The translations under genes and the position numbers were made by a program. This document shows, one piece after another, positions 17,556 to 27,368 of a stretch of DNA of 64,000 nt. Each line of letters begins with the position of its first letter. Positions within the stretch are counted from its first letter, which is position 1. Source of the DNA: Paenibacillus radicibacter (lineage in GTDB: Bacteria > Bacillota > Bacilli > Paenibacillales > NBRC-103111); assembly GCF_024721995.1 (NCBI RefSeq), contig NZ_JANQBC010000010.1, forward strand, positions 209,694 through 273,693, given 5' to 3'. Below the pieces are notes generated by a model. It worked only from the letters and a program-made list of their open reading frames with translations, searched no databases and was not told where the DNA came from.

Positions 17556-19904
17556 ATGCGGGAGCGATTACTCTCCTTCGCAAATGAATATGCGACGGAT
17601 ATGGACAACATGGGAAATGATATAGATGAGTTGCGCAGCATCAACCATCCACTTGTTTTTCTCTTTCTCGGCGATCAGTCGGAGGAGGCACTGCGCCAAG
17701 TACACGCATTGAATCAGAAGAAGTGGAACAATAGTAGAGGTGTGGTCTATCTCCATGTCGGCACGAAACAAGTGGATGCCCAAGAGAATGTTTATTCTTG
17801 GGCTTTGCCTGTTCATCATTCAGATAAGAAAACCGTTCGAGCTGACATGTACAAGGAATTCTACTTGGATGAAGCGAAGCTGCTGGAGCTGAATGTGACT
17901 TTGCGGAAGATGAACAGTCGGATGGCTGAATTCGGACGCATGTATACGAACATGCAGCGCTTAAATATTGCGGTTATCACACAAGTCGATGACCCGTCTA
18001 ATGTATTGTTGCCCGAGTTCACCGTGCTCATGAAGACGATCTTTGGGGAACATTTCCGCTCAGTACTAATCGATGTGTACAGTTTGATGGAGGAGAAGCA
18101 AGTCGAAGAGACATTTGCCTTCTCCTCTTCGCTCGGTGTGAGCTTTTTACGGGAGATGGACTTGTACCAAAGTCGAACGTATGCATTTAATGGCATGCTG
18201 CAGGTAACCGGAGAAGGGATCAAGATGCCGGTTTCACACGCCCATGCCCCGCTCTTTGATATGGTGTATTTCTTGAGTGATAAAGACGAGCGAGGGATTT
18301 ATGCAAGAGATGGGATGCAGCGCGCCTATGAGATGATCTGTAACATTAATTTTTTGAAGAATAAAAAGATGCTTCAAGAGATCGATCCACAGCATGGTGA
18401 TTACAACAATCAACAGTTTAAGCAGAATATGATGCCTCCAGATGCAGACGGCAGATGTTATGTATCAGCAGGTTATTCCAAGGTGAAACGTCCGAATGAA
18501 GCGATTGCTCTGACGGTACTCTATCACGGCTACCGGAGAGTCATGCAACACCTGAAAGATAACAGTAAATTAGATCGCTCGAAAGTGCTCGAGATGTTAG
18601 AGTTGGAGTCAGAGCGATCCGATGCGCATATTCGCGTGCTGATGACGGAACCTGCGAAGGCAATCGAAGGGATGTATGGGCTGCTCTACAACAATGTATC
18701 GCTGTCAGAGTTAAAGACGATGACACTCAGGCAAGCGGAGATTGCCTTATATGGCAATCACGCGCAATCCTTTTTCGAGATGAATGTGGTACGGCGGGTT
18801 GAAGCGGGGTTCTTACAGCAAGATTATACAAGAGTGCTCGAGCGACATTTTGAAGAGCGGATCATGGCAAATCCCTTGTATGGGTACTATAGCGGACATC
18901 GATGGACTTCAGATACCGAAGGAAACAGCGTAGTCACTCTGCTTCGTGAACAAGTGAAAGAGACGGAAGTGCTACTTGCACAAAGTGAGCTCGAGCTTGA
19001 ACAGAAGTATGAGCAGCAGGTCGATGTACAAGCGAATACGCAATTGTCCTTATGGAATCGCATTACGAAGCAAGTCCCAATGAGAAACATTGTACGTCAT
19101 ATACTTGATGAAATCAGCGAATTGAAGCTGGATATTGTATTTGTGACAATGAAGTTGAAGCTCTTGAAACTATACTTGCACAAGTTAGAAGAGCTACACG
19201 AGAAGATGACGGTTTACGTGGAGCGATTCGATCAATTAGAGAAGGTGCTTCAAGAGTCGAGTCGCTGCAGTATATCGGATGCGAATGATTACTTGGGTCG
19301 GAATATTAATGAGTACTACGAACATGTAGTTCATGAGATTTTAACAGAGTTAGAAGAGCGCAGAGGTGCTCAGTACTATTGGGATGAACCTTATTTCGGC
19401 AACATCTCGAAGCTATTGAAGCATGGTGAGGATCGAGTTGTGGAACGTTTCATTACCATGATTCGCAAAGATGTGCTGGCGCACTCGCTATTCGCACAAT
19501 CGTTCGAGGATGAATTGCTGGAGAGAGCTAATGTAGCTGCCAGCTATGACAATCGAGATGTACTTTCGAAAGAAGATCTCTATCGAGACTTGTATGCGAC
19601 CTTAGAGAATGAAGCGGCAATCGGCGCGGACGTGTATCGTTCGACTCACCGACATCGTTACGAAGAAAAGTATGTGTTTGGCGATTTTCATAGTGAATTT
19701 GTTCAATACGTGTTCGCTATTGATGCTGGCAGTCGGATCTATAAGCTTGGATGCGTGCATGAGAGGAAGCCTAGTGGTATTGAAAAGTTGAATCTGATGG
19801 GTGGTTTCCAGATGGAAGACCTGATGTATTACCGTAATGGCAAGGTGTATTACGATACTTATGTACAGAATGGTTACGCGTTCCATGGAATTGAGATTGT
19901 GTAG
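17556..19904 (+). CDS. Orphan 782-aa protein of the tubulin/VWA locus
   Basis: I do not recognise this protein. Its N-terminal part alternates strands and helices (HPLVFLFLGDQSEEALRQ, then VVYLHVGTKQ) and may be a Rossmann-like domain without a P-loop. A probable coiled coil lies at about residues 465-560 (REQVKETEVLLAQSELELEQ). There is no signal peptide or membrane helix, so it should be cytosolic. The ATG at 17556 lies about 10 bases after AAAGGAG. It is followed three codons later by the second VWA gene. Its position after the tubulin-like GTPase suggests a binding partner or regulator; that is inference only. Confidence 0.7.
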   Translation: MRERLLSFANEYATDMDNMGNDIDELRSINHPLVFLFLGDQSEEALRQVHALNQKKWNNSRGVVYLHVGTKQVDAQENVYSWALPVHHSDKKTVRADMYKEFYLDEAKLLELNVTLRKMNSRMAEFGRMYTNMQRLNIAVITQVDDPSNVLLPEFTVLMKTIFGEHFRSVLIDVYSLMEEKQVEETFAFSSSLGVSFLREMDLYQSRTYAFNGMLQVTGEGIKMPVSHAHAPLFDMVYFLSDKDERGIYARDGMQRAYEMICNINFLKNKKMLQEIDPQHGDYNNQQFKQNMMPPDADGRCYVSAGYSKVKRPNEAIALTVLYHGYRRVMQHLKDNSKLDRSKVLEMLELESERSDAHIRVLMTEPAKAIEGMYGLLYNNVSLSELKTMTLRQAEIALYGNHAQSFFEMNVVRRVEAGFLQQDYTRVLERHFEERIMANPLYGYYSGHRWTSDTEGNSVVTLLREQVKETEVLLAQSELELEQKYEQQVDVQANTQLSLWNRITKQVPMRNIVRHILDEISELKLDIVFVTMKLKLLKLYLHKLEELHEKMTVYVERFDQLEKVLQESSRCSISDANDYLGRNINEYYEHVVHEILTELEERRGAQYYWDEPYFGNISKLLKHGEDRVVERFITMIRKDVLAHSLFAQSFEDELLERANVAASYDNRDVLSKEDLYRDLYATLENEAAIGADVYRSTHRHRYEEKYVFGDFHSEFVQYVFAIDAGSRIYKLGCVHERKPSGIEKLNLMGGFQMEDLMYYRNGKVYYDTYVQNGYAFHGIEIV

Positions 19905-19919
19905 AAAGTGGGGAATACG

Positions 19920-21206
19920 GTGAAACAGCGCAAATGGCACGGAATGCTAACATTATTCAGCCTTGTAGGTGGAGTGTTAGGTTTTATCGTGGGGGAAATT
20001 ATGCTGAATCAGTGGGGAGGGACGATGCACAATACGCTGCTGATGGGTTTATATTATGGTCAGTTCGCGTTAATTGTCGGCCTAAGCTGTCTGCTGTCTG
20101 AAGTGATCTCACCTGAACTGAACGGGAACGGTTGGAAATTCCGTTATGCAAGTGACGGTTGGAAATTACTTATTCCAAGTACGCTCATCCTGTTATTTGT
20201 AGCAGGTGCATTATTCCAATTCCTATACAGTGTTCAATATGCCAAAAAGGAAGTCGTGCAGGATTATATCGTGATACTCGATAAGTCTGAGAGCATGAGG
20301 GAAAGCGATCCGGGCAAGCAAAGTATCAAAGCAGCGCAGTCGTTAATTGAGAAGCTGGACGATACGAATCGAGTGGCATTGTATACGTTCAATGAAGAAA
20401 CACAGTTGATATTTCCCCTAACAAGAACGGCAGATGCAAGCACGAAGTCAGAGCTTGTTCATAAGCTTAGTGCAATGGAAGAACCTATTGGAAAAACGGA
20501 TATTGGCAAGGCACTCACAACAGCGATGGATGATTTGAAGAAGGATGGGGCTGCTGGGCACAGTGTGGCGGTCATCCTCATCTCAGATGGATATAGTGAA
20601 GTGAATACGTCTCAAGTGTTGTCTCCTTATGTGCACGACCATGTGCGTGTTCATACTGTTGGAATTGATGACACGCAAAAAGAAGGAAACAAGTTATTGC
20701 AACGTATTGCACAAGAGACGGGTGCTGACTTCTACGATGTGAAGCGTGCAGATCGAATTACAGATGCGTTTAACATTATTTATGATAACGGCAATCACCG
20801 TCATTTGATGAATGAACGCTTGGGGTCAACTGCGGATAGTGTGTTTTATGGGGTATTACGTGTCGTATTCATCCTAATATTAGGTATGCTATTGGGTCTA
20901 TCACTTGGCATTATATTTGATAACCGTTACTTGGCGAAAAGCTTTGGTATCGGGGGAGCAATAGCAGGCTTGCTAGCAGGATTAGTGTTAGAAACAGGTT
21001 TACAAGGTGCTAGCTTTCCGATGATCTATCGGGGACTTGCTGATATCATTCTCGCTTTCGTATTGTCGTTATCGACCTTGATCGTAGCGGTTCCAGAGCG
21101 AGGATCGAATACGGGGTTACGCACGGGATGGAAGGATCGTGGAGGGCAAGAGAAGAGTGTTGCACGAAGCCGAGACGATCGGCCGAGTGGTAGACGATTC
21201 CGCTAA
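19920..21206 (+). CDS. Membrane VWA-domain protein
   Basis: This 428-aa protein has three N-terminal membrane segments (about residues 10-30, 40-60 and 82-104). A VWA domain follows with an intact metal site (VILDKSESMRE: D121, S123, S125), KTDIGKAL and VILISDG. Two or three more membrane helices near the C-terminus (VFILILGMLLGLSLG, GGAIAGLLAGLVLE) precede a basic tail. The layout is like BatA-type proteins but lacks MoxR or Bat neighbours. I prefer the GTG at 19920 after GTGGGG; the GTG at 19908 is part of that site. Membrane helices on both sides suggest the VWA domain reports on or gates a membrane complex. Confidence 0.8.
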   Translation: MKQRKWHGMLTLFSLVGGVLGFIVGEIMLNQWGGTMHNTLLMGLYYGQFALIVGLSCLLSEVISPELNGNGWKFRYASDGWKLLIPSTLILLFVAGALFQFLYSVQYAKKEVVQDYIVILDKSESMRESDPGKQSIKAAQSLIEKLDDTNRVALYTFNEETQLIFPLTRTADASTKSELVHKLSAMEEPIGKTDIGKALTTAMDDLKKDGAAGHSVAVILISDGYSEVNTSQVLSPYVHDHVRVHTVGIDDTQKEGNKLLQRIAQETGADFYDVKRADRITDAFNIIYDNGNHRHLMNERLGSTADSVFYGVLRVVFILILGMLLGLSLGIIFDNRYLAKSFGIGGAIAGLLAGLVLETGLQGASFPMIYRGLADIILAFVLSLSTLIVAVPERGSNTGLRTGWKDRGGQEKSVARSRDDRPSGRRFR

Positions 21207-21247
21207 TTGTAGCGTTATGTACAGACATCAATAGGAGGCTGATTTGT

Positions 21248-21883
21248 TTGCAATGGGAACAATTTAGCGAGCCGTATGGCATCACAAGGGTTGCGTATCA
21301 ATTGCAGGATGGGGAGTGTATTCTCACTTGGCAGTGGCCGAAGGATGTGGACTACGTCTATATCTATAGCTTTAATGAGTCGCAAGAGCTTCGAGCAGAG
21401 CAATTAGGGTCAGGGCAATTGAAGCTATTCACCCGTGAGGAATATAAGGCAAGTAACGGATATAGAGAGCGTATCGATTACATTGGTATGCATGGATATC
21501 GAATTTTCCCTTGTGTTAGGCGTGATGGTCAGTTAAGCGTACTGACGCAAGAGGATGAGCATAATCGGATCCGAGTAAATGGAGGAAGAGCGAAGATTCG
21601 TTACTCGATCCAATACGGGAATAAGCTTTTTCGTAAATTTAAGACCGTTCGTATTCAAATATTTTGCGAGATTCAAGTTCCACAGGAAGTGCTCTGTTAT
21701 GTGAAAAAGACAGGTAGTAATCCAACAAATTTTGAGGATGGCTACGCTTATCCGTTCATGGGGGATTTTCAAGTAGGGAGGAGTGTCCTACCTGAAATTG
21801 AGATTGGCAAGGACGAATATATTCGGTTGTTTTTTGCCGAAGGCAAGCGGTATGGCGAGTTGTACGAACTCATATGTGAATGA
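21248..21883 (+). CDS. Orphan 211-aa beta-rich protein of the tubulin/VWA locus
   Basis: I recognise no family. The sequence is rich in aromatic and beta-forming stretches (ECILTWQWPKDVDYVYIYSF) and reads like one or two fibronectin/Ig-type sandwiches (RIFPCVRRDGQLSVL). There is no signal peptide, so it is probably cytosolic. It starts with TTG at 21248, nine bases after AGGAGG, and ends 13 bases before the GTPase start, so co-translation with the GTPase is likely. Confidence 0.7.
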   Translation: MQWEQFSEPYGITRVAYQLQDGECILTWQWPKDVDYVYIYSFNESQELRAEQLGSGQLKLFTREEYKASNGYRERIDYIGMHGYRIFPCVRRDGQLSVLTQEDEHNRIRVNGGRAKIRYSIQYGNKLFRKFKTVRIQIFCEIQVPQEVLCYVKKTGSNPTNFEDGYAYPFMGDFQVGRSVLPEIEIGKDEYIRLFFAEGKRYGELYELICE

Positions 21884-21896
21884 GGGAGGAATTGAA

Positions 21897-23162
21897 GTGC
21901 TTAATTTTATTAAAGGTTTACTTGAGAAAAAACCACCAGCTAAAGAAAGACCACCTTATTACAGCATTGTGTGTCCTTTCTGCTTCAGTAAATTCGAACC
22001 AGAAGAAGTCGTATTCAGGGCGAATCATATTAAAGACAATGATGATGATTTCATGCTGCAGGAAGATCTGAAACTGAACAATTGGCGTCGTAAGTTCAAT
22101 TTATCCCAAGTGGACATGGAAGCGATTATCGAACCGCATACCATTCCGGAGCAGAATCAAGTTTATTCCCACAATGTACTGGTTGCTGTTAGCGACCGTT
22201 ATGGTGTAGAGACGAAGCGTCGTCTATGCCCACAATGTCATAATGAACTTCCGATCTCAGCAGGTAAAGTGCCGAGTAACATCATCTCAATCGTCGGTGC
22301 TTCTCAAGTCGGGAAATCCGTCTATATGACGTCGCTCATTCATACGTTGCAGCATACGACAGCTTCGAACTTCAATGCGGCATGTATACCGCTGAGTGCG
22401 GAGATTAGCCGGAAGTTCAGACAGAATTACCACGAGCCGATCTTTGAGCGGGGGAGCATGCTGCAATCGACGAATCCGAATGAGCAGCAGGAACCATTTA
22501 TTTTCCAATTCGTATTCAAGGATCCGGATCAAGCACCACTTACACTCGTATTCTTCGATGTAGCAGGTGAAGGCATGGTAGAGCGAGAGTATATCGATAT
22601 TTATGCGTCACATATTAAGAATTCATCGGGTATCTTGTTCCTCGTTGATCCCCTGCAAATTCGCAGCATTCGGGATCGCATTCATATTAAGCTGGGTGAA
22701 GAGGAAGGTGAATTCGCGAATCGTTACGACGAACCTCGTGAAGTCGTGATCAGCCTCTTCGAGAACTTTATCGCCCATCAGCATAATAGTAAGACAAACA
22801 TCCCAACTGCAATCGTGTTAACGAAAAGTGATATGCTCCAGTATTTAAAAGAGGAAGACAGCGAATACATTCAATCTAATAGCAACGTGTTCCGCAATGT
22901 GGTTCACAAGGGCTTCTTGAATCAGACCGAATTTGAGAACATTAACGGCGAGATTAGCCGATTCATTGAAAAAGTAGATCGTCCATTTAAAGATGCGGTC
23001 GATGTATACTTCACGAATACCGCGTATTTTTCCGTATCTGCACTAGGAACGAACCCGATCAATAAACAGGTCACAGGAGTCATTAACCCGACTCGTGTCG
23101 ACGAGCCATTCATCTGGCTGCTCCATGAACTGGATTATGTGGAGAAGAGAGAGGCATTGTGA
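21897..23162 (+). CDS. Zinc-ribbon TRAFAC-like GTPase
   Basis: This is a 421-aa protein. Two CxxC knuckles (CPFC at about 26-29 and CPQC at about 111-114) form a zinc ribbon interrupted by about 80 residues. A GTPase domain follows: Walker A IVGASQVGKS (about 133-141), a G3-like FFDVAGEG (about 218-225), ILFLVDP, and G4 VLTKSD (about 306-310). I believe this resembles the 'double-GTPase'/DO-GTPase groups described in bacterial conflict systems, but that assignment is from memory. The GTG at 21897 follows GAGGGAGGA by six bases; longer upstream frames lack a ribosome site. The stop overlaps the next start (GTGATG). Confidence 0.85.
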   Translation: MLNFIKGLLEKKPPAKERPPYYSIVCPFCFSKFEPEEVVFRANHIKDNDDDFMLQEDLKLNNWRRKFNLSQVDMEAIIEPHTIPEQNQVYSHNVLVAVSDRYGVETKRRLCPQCHNELPISAGKVPSNIISIVGASQVGKSVYMTSLIHTLQHTTASNFNAACIPLSAEISRKFRQNYHEPIFERGSMLQSTNPNEQQEPFIFQFVFKDPDQAPLTLVFFDVAGEGMVEREYIDIYASHIKNSSGILFLVDPLQIRSIRDRIHIKLGEEEGEFANRYDEPREVVISLFENFIAHQHNSKTNIPTAIVLTKSDMLQYLKEEDSEYIQSNSNVFRNVVHKGFLNQTEFENINGEISRFIEKVDRPFKDAVDVYFTNTAYFSVSALGTNPINKQVTGVINPTRVDEPFIWLLHELDYVEKREAL

Positions 23163-26080
23163 TGAGCGGAAGACACATTCAGCAACAGTATTTTACCCGT
23201 GATCGGGAGGGTATCTTTCGCACGAGCGAAGGCTTCGATACGGTTGCTAAGTCAGCAGGTTTAGACAACAATTTTATTAAATCAGTCTTGCATCCTTACT
23301 GTGTGTATAAAGCACCACAGGAGCTCCTTACTAGAAGTGAGCCGAACAGCGATTTGTATCCAGAGTCACTCGTTTCTTTTCAAACAGATAATGGGGAGCT
23401 TGTTATTGGTCGTAGTATCTATGTCGAATCGGATTTCACGGGTCAGCGTAGTGCATCGTTCACACATCAATTCATTATTCCCGGGGAAATGAAGGAAGCT
23501 TTCATACGTGAGCCGAACCGACTGTTTCGTATTCGGGGTTTCCAGAGTCGTTATGATATTCAAGATGGCAAGACGATTCCAGAGCTGACGGATGTTCCAT
23601 ATGACTCTAATTATCGGGAGGAACTACTAGATCAGGTGCTTGAAGATCTGGGATTCGATTCAGAGATCTTTGAGCAGCTCTTACATGCAGTGATGGCGTC
23701 TGCGACGAATAAGAGGAAGGTCTATATCGCGCTGGATACGGACGTGTCGGTAAGTGCGATGATGGCGAAGCAGTTGCTCGAAATCGTCTATCGTTGTCTT
23801 CCTTATGCGTACAGACGACAGCTCGGATTCATGACATTCAATAGTGAGCCTGAAGCGAAACAGAACCTGCATATCCTATTCGTTGAAAAAGGAAGCTTAC
23901 GCTCCCCAGATCGCAGGATCGACAAGGATTACGTGTTCGATCTGCCGAATCAACGATTTGTGAATGTGGATCTGCCAAGTAACGATCATTCGTTCCTAGA
24001 GTTTATATGGAAATACCGCAATGAAAGTGGGCAGCTTGGGCGGTTTTTCGATTTTGCCGATGAAGCCTTGCAAGGGTTATCTGGTGCCGTTGAACTTGCA
24101 ACTTCGACCTACGATGAGCTCTGCACCTTGTATCAAATTGAGCAAGGCAATGAAATCTTGTACACGCATAACCGTGCAGGTGTGATGAACGGAATTTTGA
24201 CCTATTTGACAAAAGAGACAGTGGCGTACAAACAACGCTTGCAAGCGTTGTTCATCAGCTTGTTACGCAGAGATGCAATGGATGCAAAGAGCACGCCAAG
24301 TGCCATTTACGTGAAAAGCCTGCTGCAATATGACAGAATGGCTAATCAAGGCGAGAAGGCTTTTCTCATTAACTGTTTAGTCGTATTCATTAATCGAATT
24401 ATGGGTCGTCCAGAAGAAGGCGTGAACCATGCGGCTAAGATTTTTGACCAATTGGTACAGCATGAGTCGATGTTCGGTATGGTCATGAGAGAGCTTAGGA
24501 AGCAAGCTACCCCTGCCGCAGAAGATTACATCGCGTACCGAATGGACAAGATTAGTTCGGTGAATGAGTTGATCGATGAGATTCGGTTCTGGCTTACACA
24601 TGCGGATGAAGTCGTGTCGATGCCTTTCTTCACGAATGAAGTGTTTGACAAGACCAAGCAGTTACTTAAGCCACTTAAGAATACGTCTGATCGTATAGAA
24701 GCTGCAGGCCTACTATATCGCTTCAGTAATGAGATGATTACACGGCAAGGAAAGTCTCCTTATATTGGATTCTTAAGTGAAATGAAGCAGGTTGTCCAAT
24801 ACGAACTGTTAGATGACTTGAACTTGGAGCGTCTTGAATTTAACGATATCATTCACCTTAGCTTTATGATCGATTCGTTAGACCATGAGCTACTTCAGCA
24901 AGTAGACCGAGTTAAGAAGCAGCTACTGATCAATCTAAGTATTATATATCGAGTGCTGACGTTAGTGCCGAGTGAGATGACAGTTGCCGTAGAATCGTTC
25001 CAACAGCTCGGTCCTCATGAGATGGACCTTGTGCAAGAGTCGCTACAACGGATATTAGAGAAGAAAGTGGATGTGGAGCGATTCAGTCCAATTACGTTCG
25101 CTTTCTTTAGTCCAAGCAGTCAGTCGAATAATAATGAGACTCCCATATACGATTATGATCGGATGTTGCAATTTATTGCTCTGGCGACAAAGGGTACAGA
25201 TACGATCTACGATTTCCTACAATGGTCGGAACGAGACTTCAGGTTCCTAAGTGACAAGGGTGGGATTCACCCGAATTACCGAGCGGCGATCAACAGATAT
25301 TTTGACCGATATAGCCCGAAAGCGTTCAAGGACAAGCAAGTTAGAGAACGGCTGTTGCAGACAAGAAATCAGTCATTCACCTCCTTGTACAAAGCCATTA
25401 AGTTAAGGCAATCAGGCGCATTCGTACGATTCTTAAGTCAGAATAAGCGGAAGTTAGTAAGATCAGCGCTTATCGCAGTGCCTTTGTTAGTGGTGCTCCT
25501 TATCGTACTGTGGAATCCGCTAACTAACTTTGTTGTCAGTCTAGGACCACCGCCAGAGATTACAGTTGAAGCTCTACCGGATACGTCTACGACGAATACG
25601 CTGACCTTGAAGGCGAGTGTCGAAGGTGAAGGAGAGAAGGATAGTACCGTCAAGATGTATTTGGGCGATCAATATATATCGAGCGGTAAGCTGGAGACAA
25701 CCGTTAAATTGGTTGATGGTGAGAATGTATTTGCCTTCAAAGCCGTTAACCGTGGTGGGAAGCCGTCGGAAGTGATTACGAAGAAAGTCATGTATCACGC
25801 GCCAGCACCGACACTTGTTATCGAACCAATTGCCAAGACATCCAAGACAGAAACGATATCTATATCTGTTCGAGCAGAGGATCCGAACGATTCCAGTCCG
25901 AGTATTTATGTGAATGGGATAAAGGTCGGTGAGGGGAGTATCTTTACAGATGTTCAACTCAAGGCAGGCGATAACGTGATTGAGATCAAGTCGGGTAATA
26001 AGCTTGGGAAGACGAGCGAAGTGGTTAAGAAGACTGTGAAGTACGAAGGTAAGGTCGTGGGGGCGAAGAACCCGAAGTAG
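23162..26080 (+). CDS. Large membrane-anchored GTPase-associated protein with extracellular Ig-like repeats
   Basis: This 972-aa protein begins with a globular region (QQQYFTRDREGIFRTSEG; later TGQRSASFTHQFIIPG). That region resembles what I recall as the N-terminal domain of 'GTPase-associated protein 1' families. A long helical middle follows, then one membrane helix at about residues 764-788 (ALIAVPLLVVLLIVLW). Two tandem Ig-like repeats of about 85 residues lie outside (TVEALPDTSTTNTLTL; VIEPIAKTSKTETISI). The layout puts the large N-terminal part in the cytosol next to the GTPase and the repeats outside, as a transmembrane link. ATG 23162 has AGAGAGG upstream; GTG at 23159 is the alternative. 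A terminator closes the operon. Confidence 0.8.
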   Translation: MSGRHIQQQYFTRDREGIFRTSEGFDTVAKSAGLDNNFIKSVLHPYCVYKAPQELLTRSEPNSDLYPESLVSFQTDNGELVIGRSIYVESDFTGQRSASFTHQFIIPGEMKEAFIREPNRLFRIRGFQSRYDIQDGKTIPELTDVPYDSNYREELLDQVLEDLGFDSEIFEQLLHAVMASATNKRKVYIALDTDVSVSAMMAKQLLEIVYRCLPYAYRRQLGFMTFNSEPEAKQNLHILFVEKGSLRSPDRRIDKDYVFDLPNQRFVNVDLPSNDHSFLEFIWKYRNESGQLGRFFDFADEALQGLSGAVELATSTYDELCTLYQIEQGNEILYTHNRAGVMNGILTYLTKETVAYKQRLQALFISLLRRDAMDAKSTPSAIYVKSLLQYDRMANQGEKAFLINCLVVFINRIMGRPEEGVNHAAKIFDQLVQHESMFGMVMRELRKQATPAAEDYIAYRMDKISSVNELIDEIRFWLTHADEVVSMPFFTNEVFDKTKQLLKPLKNTSDRIEAAGLLYRFSNEMITRQGKSPYIGFLSEMKQVVQYELLDDLNLERLEFNDIIHLSFMIDSLDHELLQQVDRVKKQLLINLSIIYRVLTLVPSEMTVAVESFQQLGPHEMDLVQESLQRILEKKVDVERFSPITFAFFSPSSQSNNNETPIYDYDRMLQFIALATKGTDTIYDFLQWSERDFRFLSDKGGIHPNYRAAINRYFDRYSPKAFKDKQVRERLLQTRNQSFTSLYKAIKLRQSGAFVRFLSQNKRKLVRSALIAVPLLVVLLIVLWNPLTNFVVSLGPPPEITVEALPDTSTTNTLTLKASVEGEGEKDSTVKMYLGDQYISSGKLETTVKLVDGENVFAFKAVNRGGKPSEVITKKVMYHAPAPTLVIEPIAKTSKTETISISVRAEDPNDSSPSIYVNGIKVGEGSIFTDVQLKAGDNVIEIKSGNKLGKTSEVVKKTVKYEGKVVGAKNPK

Positions 26081-26095
26081 GAGTTGTTGATGTAG

Positions 26096-26133
26096 GGGAC
26101 TTGGGCAAGAGTGATGCCCGAGTCCTTTTTTTG
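26096..26133 (+). terminator. Terminator ending the tubulin/VWA rightward operon
   Basis: A perfect GGACTTGGGCA/TGCCCGAGTCC stem with a seven-base loop is followed by seven T, 16 bases after the last stop codon. Confidence 0.9.
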
Positions 26134-26154
26134 TTGTAAAGTTAATTTTAGATA

Positions 26155-26182
26155 TGAAAAAAAGTCCCTTAAGAGGGACTAT
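26155..26182 (-). terminator. Terminator of the cytosine methyltransferase gene
   Basis: Read leftward, AGTCCCTCTTAAGGGACT is followed by seven T. It lies a few bases past the methyltransferase stop codon. Confidence 0.85.
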
Positions 26183-26189
26183 AGTCAAA

Positions 26190-27368
26190 TTAGCAAACTC
26201 CAACGGGGTCTGAAGGCGGGGACACAACAGGTTGTAATTTTGTTTCAATAAGGTTAGCTGTTATAGCATTTATAAATAACTTTGCTAAGTTAACTGGAAC
26301 TGCATTTCCTATTTGCAAGGCTTTCTTCTCAATAGACCCGCTAAATTTGTATTTTTTAGGAAAAGTTTGTATCAATGCTGCTTCTCGTAAGCTTATAGCT
26401 CTATTTTCTGTAGGGTGTCCAAAACGACCTTTTGATAGAGATAAACAACCACAGGTGATAGTTGGAGCATAATCTTCAAAACTCATACGTCCATAGACAT
26501 CACCATAACTAACATTTTTTTTCTTATGACAATCTAACCATATAGATTCTGGCCAAGAGTTCCGACTTCCTCCATTTTTAGGGGTGGCTTCTAACCTTCG
26601 GATATTTAATTCAGAGAGATTTCGAACTGTATGCAATTCATCTTCAGGATCTGTCTCTCCTGCTTCAAGTTTTCTAAGATTATGAGGTTTTAAAAATTCT
26701 CCTAGTTTTTTTGCTGGTTTTTTATCTGGCCATATATTTAATGGGGCAGATACCTGTGGGATCCCCTTTTTTGATAATGTGATAAATGCATTAGTATTTG
26801 GCAAGTCAGTTGAGTCTATTTTTTTTGCTATTAATATTAGACGCTGCCTTTTTTGAGGAACGTCATAATCAGTAGCGTTAACAATTTGGAAATTAATATG
26901 ATAGGAAGGTTGAGTTTTAATTATTGGGTATCCTTCTTGATCAATATTAGATAATTTTTTTAAAAGTATATAAAAATAATTGTTGTTAATTATATTACCT
27001 ACGTTTTCGAATAGAATAAATTTGGGGTGAAAGTAAGTTACTACCCTGGACACATGAAAAATTAATTTATTACGCGTGTCGTTTAATATGAAATTCTTTT
27101 TCTTAGAGTGTTTGGAGAAACCTTGACAGGGTGGTGTGGCTATTAATAAATCTAGTTCTCCGCGTTGCAAAAATACTTTTTCAAGAAATTCTTTTTTATA
27201 GATCTTTTTAATATCTTCAATGATTAAATGTGAAGAATCATGATTGTTTTGATATGTTTCAGCAATGATTGGGTCGTATTCAATTGCACATTTAATATCA
27301 TAATTTTTCTTCAAAGCTACTGAAGTTCCCCCTGCACCACAAAATAAATCGACTGCCGTAAACCTCAA
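26190..27368 (-). CDS. DNA (cytosine-5-)-methyltransferase
   Basis: This 392-aa enzyme transfers a methyl group from AdoMet to C5 of cytosine in DNA. It has motif I DLFCGAGGTS (residues 7-16), motif IV ATPPCQGFS with catalytic Cys81, motif VI FENVGN (120-125), and motif VIII QKRQRLILIA. A short target-recognition region follows (about 210-310), then motifs IX and X (REAALIQTFP, QIGNAVPVN). All catalytic elements are present, so it should be active. It is AT-rich compared with its left neighbours and divergent from the kinase/receiver pair. No restriction endonuclease is recognisable next to it, so the recognition sequence and role are open. Confidence 0.93.
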   Translation of the reverse strand: MRFTAVDLFCGAGGTSVALKKNYDIKCAIEYDPIIAETYQNNHDSSHLIIEDIKKIYKKEFLEKVFLQRGELDLLIATPPCQGFSKHSKKKNFILNDTRNKLIFHVSRVVTYFHPKFILFENVGNIINNNYFYILLKKLSNIDQEGYPIIKTQPSYHINFQIVNATDYDVPQKRQRLILIAKKIDSTDLPNTNAFITLSKKGIPQVSAPLNIWPDKKPAKKLGEFLKPHNLRKLEAGETDPEDELHTVRNLSELNIRRLEATPKNGGSRNSWPESIWLDCHKKKNVSYGDVYGRMSFEDYAPTITCGCLSLSKGRFGHPTENRAISLREAALIQTFPKKYKFSGSIEKKALQIGNAVPVNLAKLFINAITANLIETKLQPVVSPPSDPVGVC

